Positions 6,241 to 12,106 of a DNA stretch of 12,106 nt are shown here, piece by piece. A model generated the notes under the pieces. That model was not told the DNA's origin and made no database searches. It saw nothing but the letters and a program-made list of their open reading frames with translations. A program made the position numbers and the translations under genes. Numbering within the stretch: the stretch's first letter is position 1; each line of letters opens with the position of its first letter. Source of the stretch: HdN1 sp052035295 (GTDB taxonomy: Bacteria; Pseudomonadota; Gammaproteobacteria; Pseudomonadales; Ketobacteraceae); contig JBPOHS010000178.1 of assembly GCA_052035295.1 (NCBI GenBank), positions 1 through 12,106 on the forward strand, given 5' to 3'.

Positions 6241-6706
6241 TCTCGTCCTGATTTATTTCTCGCTGTTTCTGGCCATGGTGTTGACGGTGGTGCCGATGCC
6301 GTCGGATTACGTCATGTGGCGCCCTGCATGGGTGCCGTTGCTGCTCATCTACTGGATTGTTTCTGCGCCGCACAAGATTGGCGTTTTTACCGGCTGGTTG
6401 GTGGGCTTGCTGCTTGATGATCTTGAGGGCGGCGTGCTCGGACAGAATGCTTTGGCACTGAGTTTCGTCGCATTTTTTACCTATGCATTGCACTTGCGCA
6501 TGCGGGTGTTTCTGGTCTGGCAACAGATGGTCACCATCATGGTGTTGGTCGGTGTCTATCAGCTGGTCAATATGGTGGTCGAGCGCGCCATTTCGCAGGC
6601 CGCCTGGGAAATGTCTTATTGGCTGCCATCGGTCACCGCAGGGTTGGTTTGGCCTGTGCTGTTGATGATGTTGGGGCAGTCCCGTCAGCGGGGGCTGGTA
6701 GACTAG
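6227..6706 (+). CDS. mreD: Rod shape-determining protein MreD
   Basis: MreD is a small multi-pass inner-membrane partner of MreC and of the MreB elongasome. The 159-aa product, normal for the family, is almost entirely hydrophobic with about five membrane segments. It carries the signature RPAWVPLLLIYW (about 32-43), then GVFTGWLVGLLLDDLEGGVL and GQNALALSFV. The GTG at 6227 is chosen because it puts the first membrane helix (LVLIYFSLFLAMVLTVV) right after a short charged start, and because AAGG lies a few bases upstream. It starts inside the mreC 3' end, so translational coupling is likely. Confidence 0.95.
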   Translation: MEKNNLVLIYFSLFLAMVLTVVPMPSDYVMWRPAWVPLLLIYWIVSAPHKIGVFTGWLVGLLLDDLEGGVLGQNALALSFVAFFTYALHLRMRVFLVWQQMVTIMVLVGVYQLVNMVVERAISQAAWEMSYWLPSVTAGLVWPVLLMMLGQSRQRGLVD

Positions 6707-6746
6707 ATGCTGTGGGTGCGTGGCATCCAACATGACAAGGTGGCCT

Positions 6747-7352
6747 ATGGATAAACGGATTGATCTTTACCTGGCGTCGGCATCGCCTCGTCGCAGGGAA
6801 TTGCTGACCCAAATTGGCGTCAGGCATGCCACCATCGTGGCATCCCTCGATGAATCCCCCCTGCCCGATGAGCTGCCATCCGACTATGTTTGCCGATTGT
6901 CCTTGGCCAAGGCGCAGGCAGGGCAGCGTGCCGTTCGAGAGCAGGCATTGGTCGAGATGCCTGTGCTCGGCTCGGATACCACGGTGGTGATGGGAGGGTA
7001 CATTCTCGGCAAGCCGGCAAATGAGTCTGATGCCATTTCGATTCTTTCCCGACTCAGTGGTGGTGCCCATCAGGTGATGACGGCCGTTACCCTCGCTCAG
7101 GGAGATGTGTGCCAAACGCGGCTGTCGGTGACGACCGTGGAATTCCGCGACATTACCCTGGCAGAAATGCAAGCCTACTGGGCCACAGGTGAGCCTTCGG
7201 ACAAAGCCGGTGCCTATGGCATTCAGGGCTTGGGCGCTGTGTTCGTCAAGGCCATCCACGGCAGTTATTCGGGTGTCGTGGGGTTACCCTTGGCGGAAAC
7301 GACAGAACTGCTCACACTGTATAAGATTCCTTTCTGGCAGGTGGCGCAATGA
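6747..7352 (+). CDS. maf: Maf family nucleoside triphosphate pyrophosphatase (YhdE type)
   Basis: Maf proteins cleave certain nucleoside triphosphates to the monophosphate and pyrophosphate; E. coli YhdE, found at the same place between mreD and rng, acts on dTTP/UTP and modified pyrimidine nucleotides, and related proteins affect septation. The 201-aa product has LYLASASPRRRELL (7-20), the catalytic-region motif LGSDTTV with D77, GAHQVMTAV, KAGAYGIQGLGAVFV (153-167) and GSYSGVVGLPLAET (172-185). The ATG at 6747 has AAGGTGG immediately upstream and gives the usual short start. In-frame GTG 6720 and ATG 6732 would add residues unlike the family. Its stop overlaps the rng start as ATGA. Confidence 0.95.
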   Translation: MDKRIDLYLASASPRRRELLTQIGVRHATIVASLDESPLPDELPSDYVCRLSLAKAQAGQRAVREQALVEMPVLGSDTTVVMGGYILGKPANESDAISILSRLSGGAHQVMTAVTLAQGDVCQTRLSVTTVEFRDITLAEMQAYWATGEPSDKAGAYGIQGLGAVFVKAIHGSYSGVVGLPLAETTELLTLYKIPFWQVAQ

Positions 7353-8824
7353 ACGAAGAGATACTCATCAACGTAACGCCCATGGAAACCCGCGCCGCCA
7401 TCATTGAAAACGGGGTGGTGCAGGAAATCTTTGTGGAGCGCAGCGCCAAACGCGGGCTGGTCGGCAGTATCTTCAAGGGCAAGGTCGTTCGCGTGCTGCC
7501 TGGCATGCAGGCCGCTTTTGTGGATATCGGTCTGGAGCGAGCGGCCTTTCTGCATGCGCGCGACATTTGGGTGAAAGACCGGAAGACCGACGAGGTGAGC
7601 GAGCCTGCATCGAACATCAGTGATTTGGTCTACGAAGGTCAATGCATCGTCGTTCAGGTGACCAAGGACATGATCGGCACTAAAGGTGCCCGTTTGACGA
7701 CCTATCTCTCGATTCCGTCCCGTTATCTTGTTTATATGCCCTATACCAACCATATTGGTGTATCGCAGCGTATCGAGATGGAGGAGGAGCGCGAGCGTCT
7801 GCGTTCGATGATGGAGCATGTTCTGGAAGGCATCGAAGATGTCGACAAGAAAGGGTTTATTTTGCGTACGGCGGCCGACGGGGTTGACGAGGATTCGTTG
7901 CGGCGCGACGTGGAATTTTTATGCCGCTTATGGCGCTCGTTGCGATCGCGCATCCAGATGGCAACCGTGGTCAGCATGATACACAGTGATTTGCCGTTGT
8001 CGCTGCGCATTTTGCGGGATGAAGTACGACCAACCGTCGACAAGATTCGGGTGGATTCCCGGGAGACGTATGCCAAGGCACTGGAATTCGCCCAGGACTT
8101 CATGCCACATATCGAGCCATTGATAGAGCATTACCCAGGCGAGCGACCTATTTTTGACCTGTATGGCGTCGAGAACGAAGTGCAGAAAGCGCTGGGTCGG
8201 CAGGTACAGCTTAAATCCGGCGGATACCTGATAGTCGACCAGACCGAAGCGATGACAACGATCGACGTCAATACCGGCGCTTTTGTCGGTCATCGCAACC
8301 TTGAAGAAACCATCTTCAAAACCAATCTTGAGGCAGCACAGGCGATTGCGCGGCAACTGCGTTTGCGCAATCTGGGCGGCATTATCATCATCGACTTCAT
8401 CGACATGGAGGAGGTTGATCACCAGCGCCAGGTGCTGCGCATTTTCGAGAAAATGCTCGAAAAAGATCACGCAAAAACCAAGATTACCCAGGTGTCGGAA
8501 TTGGGCCTGGTCGAGATGACGCGCAAACGTACCCGCGAAAGTCTGGAACGGGTGCTGTGTGAAACCTGCTCGACGTGTCAAGGACGCGGGATGGTCAAAA
8601 CGGCCGAAACGCTGTGCTATGAGATCTTTCGGGAAATTCTGCGACAGTCGAGAGCCTATGAAGCGCAATCCTTTCTGGTGATCGCGTCACAGGCCGTGGT
8701 GGATCGTCTGGTTGATGAGGAATCTGCCAATGTCGCCGATCTTGAGCAATTTATTTCGCGCACCATCCGGTTTCAGGTCGAGAGCTTTTATTCCCCGGAG
8801 CATTTTGATGTGGTACTCGTGTAG
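7349..8824 (+). CDS. rng: Ribonuclease G
   Basis: RNase G is an endoribonuclease of the RNase E/G family that matures the 16S rRNA 5' end and degrades some mRNAs, preferring 5'-monophosphorylated substrates. The 491-aa length fits RNase G and lacks the long C-terminal scaffold of RNase E. In order: an S1 RNA-binding domain (about 38-125, with GKVVRVLPGMQAAFVDIG), the 5'-sensor pair R173-T174, catalytic D306 in TTIDVNTGAFVG and D349 in IIIDFIDM, and the Zn-link cysteines C407 and C410 in CETCSTCQGRG, followed by a dimer and small C-terminal domain. The positions lie 3-4 residues after the E. coli RNase E equivalents. The ATG overlaps the maf stop, with AGGTGG a few bases upstream. Confidence 0.97.
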   Translation: MNEEILINVTPMETRAAIIENGVVQEIFVERSAKRGLVGSIFKGKVVRVLPGMQAAFVDIGLERAAFLHARDIWVKDRKTDEVSEPASNISDLVYEGQCIVVQVTKDMIGTKGARLTTYLSIPSRYLVYMPYTNHIGVSQRIEMEEERERLRSMMEHVLEGIEDVDKKGFILRTAADGVDEDSLRRDVEFLCRLWRSLRSRIQMATVVSMIHSDLPLSLRILRDEVRPTVDKIRVDSRETYAKALEFAQDFMPHIEPLIEHYPGERPIFDLYGVENEVQKALGRQVQLKSGGYLIVDQTEAMTTIDVNTGAFVGHRNLEETIFKTNLEAAQAIARQLRLRNLGGIIIIDFIDMEEVDHQRQVLRIFEKMLEKDHAKTKITQVSELGLVEMTRKRTRESLERVLCETCSTCQGRGMVKTAETLCYEIFREILRQSRAYEAQSFLVIASQAVVDRLVDEESANVADLEQFISRTIRFQVESFYSPEHFDVVLV

Positions 8825-8840
8825 GCGCTGAACAAAATCC

Positions 8841-11800
8841 GTGGCCCATTCATCGCAAGTGCTATTGGCAAAATTCAGACGAGGGTTGACGCTGGTGTCG
8901 GCGACGCTGCTGATTGCGTTGGCATTGGTGGTGGGCATCGGGCGTGAACTCATCAAGGAAGCAGAGCGCTTTCACGCACCGCTGGAACAGTGGTTATCTG
9001 AGCAGTCCGGGCTTGCGGTTCGATTTTCCCGACTTAAAGGGGAATGGAGTCAGGCGTCACCGGAGCTGCATCTTTATGGCGTCACTGTCTCGAACCCTTC
9101 CGTTACTGACGTTCAGCCAGTGCGGGTCGCCCAACTGAGCGTGCGGCTTTCGCTGGGAAATACGTTGCGGAGTCTTTCCACTCGATTGCGGCTGCGTGTG
9201 CATGGCGCAGACGTCCAGGTCGACCGTCGCCAGGGGCGTTTCGAATTGCTTGGCAAGCCGTTGTCATCCGGTGACGGCGATTCCCGCGGGGATCTGTCAT
9301 TTCTCGCGCGCCATCAGCCGCGTGTTTCCATTTATGACAGTCGTCTGGCCTTTAATGGCGTGTATGACCGTCGCACGGATGCTTCTTTGTCGTTTCTGAA
9401 ACTGTTCTGGAACGATCAACATGCCTACGTCGCGGGTGAAGCCACTCTGCGCGGGCCAGATGAGATGAAGGTTGTCATCAAGTCCGATGTGCTGGTGCCC
9501 GCAGGCAAAGGCAGCAAGGTGCAGGGCACGAGTTATCTCTCGCTTTCACCAGGACAGTTGAGTCGCTGGATTCCGGATGAATTCGCAAGCCGCTTACCCG
9601 TCGCGTTGTCAGGCGCGCGTGGCGGCACCGAGGTCTGGCTGCACTGGTTCAATAACGCCCCCATGGCCGCCACATTGAAATTTGACTGGCGGGATATTGG
9701 TCTTCAACCGGCAGAAAAACCCGCGTTCAAACTGGATCGCCTGACCGGAGTGGCCCGGTGGCAGGGCCAATGGCAGGACTTCTGGCAAGTCGGTGTGCGA
9801 GAGCTGGTGGTGGAGAGCGAGGGGGCAAAATGGCGGCCCGCCACACTCCAGTTGAACGCCAAGCGTGATCAAGATGACGCTTGGCTATATCAGGCGACGC
9901 TCGCCGATGCGGTACTTTCGGCTGCAATAACGCCCGTGCTGGGCGTCTTGCCCGCGGATTCCCGGCTCGGCGAAGTGCTTTCCGCCTTGCAACCCGCGGG
10001 GCGCCTGCAGGATGCGTCGTTCTCTGTGCGACATGATGTGGGCGGATGGCGCTTGGTCAATGCGCACGGCGTGGTGCGCGACTATTCCCAGAAGGCCTGG
10101 CAAAACGTACCCGGTGTGCAACATGCCGGGGTGGGTTTCCTGTGGGAAGACGATTCGTTACTGCTGGACTTCGATGAAACGGATGTCACCCTCGATTATC
10201 CGACCATGTTTCGCGATTCATTGCAGCTGTCCAGGCTGCAGGGGAGTCTGGCGATTCAACTGAGTCCTGGCGTTATTAACGTAAGATCCTCTCCGCTTAT
10301 CATCATGACACCCCACGGACGCGCTCATACGCGTTTGTCGCTCACGTTGCCCCGTGACGATGCGTCGATGGCGCCTGCAATGGCGCTGCAAGTGACCCTC
10401 CGCGATTTTTCCGCCGAACATGCGTCCCTGTATCTACCGTTTGGCATTATTCCGGAGAAGTTGCTGGCCTGGCTCGATGCCGCCTTGAAGGGCGGAACGC
10501 TCACACGGGGTGACATCGTATTCAATGGCCCTTTGCGCAAGCCGGAACAGGATAACGGGCGTTCCGTGATGCTGGGGTTTCAGGTGAATGACGGAACGCT
10601 GCAATTTTTGCCGGAATGGCAGGAGCCGATCAGGCACGTCAATGCGGACGTTATCGTTGAAAATGGTCTGGTGCAGGCACATGCCGACGGCGGTGAATAC
10701 TATGGGCTGCAATTGGCTGCATCGCGCATCTGGACGGAGCGGGTGGAGGATGCGATGCATTTGCATGTGCAGACTGCGGGCAAGGGCGAAGCTGCTCAAG
10801 GTCTGCGTTTGCTGCGTGAATCTCCTTTGGGGAAAACCCTCAAGGGGCCGCTTTCCGACATGGAACTCACGGGTCCCCTGACGGTGGCGTTTGATCTTGA
10901 TGCTCCGCTGGTTGCCAAGGCGCATCTCACTGGCAAGGCCGTGGTGCAGCTGTCGGATGGCGAATTCAAGTGGCCATCACAGCGTCTGGAGGCTTCGGCG
11001 CTTGGGCTGGCGTTGACCTATGACCTGGAAAAAGGTTTGAGTTCCCAGCAATTGCGGGCGAATTTTTTCGGCAGCAAGACGCAGGGTCGTTTGTATCAGC
11101 AGCCGTCGCGGGCGGGGCGCAGTTTGCGACTCGATCTCGCCGGAAGCACACAAGTGAAAACGCTTCGTGACTGGCTGCAGGTGCCGCATTTGAGCCTCGC
11201 TAGCGGTGTTATTCCGTATGCGTTGCAGATGCAGATCCCCCCGGCGGATGCCCGGATGCCCGCGACCTTGTCGATCAAGAGTTCGCTGCTCGGTGTGGAA
11301 GCCGATTTGCCTGAGCCTTTCGGCAAGCAGCGGGCTACACTGCGTCCGCTGGAAGTGGTACTCGCGCTTGGCGGCGACACCCGCACTCACCGTATCCGTT
11401 ATGGCGATCTCGTCAGCGTGAAATGGGAAAGCCAGAACGGCCGATGGAAACGTGGCGGCATTCATTTGGGGGGCGGTGAAGCAGTGTTTGCTGCCAACAA
11501 GCCGTGGCGGTTGACAGGCGTGTTGCCGCGCTTCCGTTGGCAGGAATGGGCAAATGTGCTTGCGCGACTGAAGCCGGACGGGGAAGGCAACCAACCCGCG
11601 CGTTTGTCGTTACTTTCGCAGTTTGATGACTCGGCGCTGACGGTAGGGCATCTTTTTGTCGGGGATGACGATCTGGGGAAGGTCGCGCTCACCCTGCAAA
11701 CGGACGTGCATTACGCGATGCTGACGGCTTCTGGTGATCGCGTGCGCGGACGCGTGAGTCTGCCGCACACCTACCTTGATGCACCTGAGCAGCGCAGCTC

Positions 11801-12106
11801 AGAGACGCCGGTATCGCTTTATCTCCAAAAGCTGGTGTTACCTGCTGTTGCCGAAGAAGAACCCAAAGCGCCCGATCCGGCCTTGGACATGCTGCCGCCA
11901 CCGCCCACCATGGATCCACGCGCCTTGCCTGCGGCCCATGTACGCATCGACCAGCTGCTGTTAGGGGCCGAGGATCGTGGGCGTTATAACCTCACGCTCA
12001 AGCCGCTGCCTGATGGCGTGGAGATTGAAAACCTGCGCATGACCCTCAAGGAGATGGACTTTGCAGGCAATGGACGTTGGTTGCGTCAAGGGGATGCCGC
12101 AACCAC
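8841..12106 (+). CDS. yhdP: YhdP family AsmA-like envelope protein, 3' end beyond the window
   Basis: One frame is open from GTG 8841 to the window end, 1088 codons. YhdP is a very large AsmA-like protein anchored in the inner membrane and thought, with TamB and YdbH, to bridge the periplasm and carry phospholipids to the outer membrane. The start has a single membrane segment (about residues 15-34, LTLVSATLLIALALVVGIGR). Then comes the family's N-terminal pattern (PLEQWLSEQSGLAVRFSRL, then KGEWSQASPELHLYGV), and a long series of beta-rich repeats without cysteine-rich or catalytic motifs. A Pro/Glu-rich linker lies at about residues 1001-1030. The family is about 1250-1300 aa, so perhaps 200 residues are missing. 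An in-frame TGA at 8829-8831 limits the start. GTG 8841 has a poor ribosome site; GTG 8859 is an alternative. It follows rng by 16 bases as in E. coli. The assignment rests on position, length and N-terminus. Confidence 0.88.
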   Translation, partial: MAHSSQVLLAKFRRGLTLVSATLLIALALVVGIGRELIKEAERFHAPLEQWLSEQSGLAVRFSRLKGEWSQASPELHLYGVTVSNPSVTDVQPVRVAQLSVRLSLGNTLRSLSTRLRLRVHGADVQVDRRQGRFELLGKPLSSGDGDSRGDLSFLARHQPRVSIYDSRLAFNGVYDRRTDASLSFLKLFWNDQHAYVAGEATLRGPDEMKVVIKSDVLVPAGKGSKVQGTSYLSLSPGQLSRWIPDEFASRLPVALSGARGGTEVWLHWFNNAPMAATLKFDWRDIGLQPAEKPAFKLDRLTGVARWQGQWQDFWQVGVRELVVESEGAKWRPATLQLNAKRDQDDAWLYQATLADAVLSAAITPVLGVLPADSRLGEVLSALQPAGRLQDASFSVRHDVGGWRLVNAHGVVRDYSQKAWQNVPGVQHAGVGFLWEDDSLLLDFDETDVTLDYPTMFRDSLQLSRLQGSLAIQLSPGVINVRSSPLIIMTPHGRAHTRLSLTLPRDDASMAPAMALQVTLRDFSAEHASLYLPFGIIPEKLLAWLDAALKGGTLTRGDIVFNGPLRKPEQDNGRSVMLGFQVNDGTLQFLPEWQEPIRHVNADVIVENGLVQAHADGGEYYGLQLAASRIWTERVEDAMHLHVQTAGKGEAAQGLRLLRESPLGKTLKGPLSDMELTGPLTVAFDLDAPLVAKAHLTGKAVVQLSDGEFKWPSQRLEASALGLALTYDLEKGLSSQQLRANFFGSKTQGRLYQQPSRAGRSLRLDLAGSTQVKTLRDWLQVPHLSLASGVIPYALQMQIPPADARMPATLSIKSSLLGVEADLPEPFGKQRATLRPLEVVLALGGDTRTHRIRYGDLVSVKWESQNGRWKRGGIHLGGGEAVFAANKPWRLTGVLPRFRWQEWANVLARLKPDGEGNQPARLSLLSQFDDSALTVGHLFVGDDDLGKVALTLQTDVHYAMLTASGDRVRGRVSLPHTYLDAPEQRSSETPVSLYLQKLVLPAVAEEEPKAPDPALDMLPPPPTMDPRALPAAHVRIDQLLLGAEDRGRYNLTLKPLPDGVEIENLRMTLKEMDFAGNGRWLRQGDAAT

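Noticed and set aside
5960..6733. 257-aa minus-strand open frame opposite mreC and mreD
   Set aside because: Shadow of two well-supported genes, rich in His and Gln, no family likeness.
7928..8668. 246-aa minus-strand open frame opposite rng
   Set aside because: Antisense to the catalytic core of RNase G, where coding conservation explains the open frame.
8832..12106. Many short open frames on both strands inside the yhdP region
   Set aside because: A single plus frame is open for 1088 codons with a membrane anchor and family start; the others are shadows.

Overview
This window looks like a conserved housekeeping locus of a gammaproteobacterium outside the Enterobacteriaceae. The evidence is a GatCAB amidotransferase operon divergent from an mreB-mreC-mreD-maf-rng-yhdP cluster. 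The second half matches the E. coli order (mreBCD, yhdE, rng/cafA, yhdP). E. coli itself has no gatCAB. GatCAB implies that this organism makes Gln-tRNA(Gln) and/or Asn-tRNA(Asn) at least partly by transamidation. The species cannot be named from the sequence alone.

Layout. Bases 1-104 are the 3' part of a 5S rRNA gene, the end of an rRNA operon, closed by a strong, nearly symmetric intrinsic terminator (111-144). On the minus strand at 221-494 lies a remnant of a ferredoxin with two iron-sulfur cluster motifs. Its first motif has Ser in place of the central Cys, and its only plausible ATG is out of frame with the body. Next, also on the minus strand, come gatB (560-2005), gatA (2059-3513) and gatC (3713-4000), transcribed in the order gatC, gatA, gatB. 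The gatA-gatB junction carries a roughly 18-bp tandem repeat of the last gatA codons. A 199-bp spacer without a recognisable gene separates gatC from gatA.

From a divergent control region (4001-4232, candidate promoters in both directions) the plus strand carries mreB (4233-5276), mreC (5353-6240), mreD (6227-6706), maf/yhdE (6747-7352), rng (7349-8824) and a yhdP-like gene running off the end (8841-12106). Overlaps (mreC/mreD 14 bp, maf/rng ATGA) and short gaps suggest one transcription unit. MreBCD are the rod-shape scaffold. Maf hydrolyses non-canonical or selected nucleotides, RNase G processes and decays RNA, and YhdP is an AsmA-like envelope protein involved in lipid transport.

I see no mobile element, CRISPR array, tRNA or obvious new system. 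What deserves a second look is small-scale: the damaged ferredoxin, the in-frame duplicated gatA tail, the long gatC-gatA spacer, and an A7 tract at the mreC stop where loss of one base would fuse MreC to MreD.
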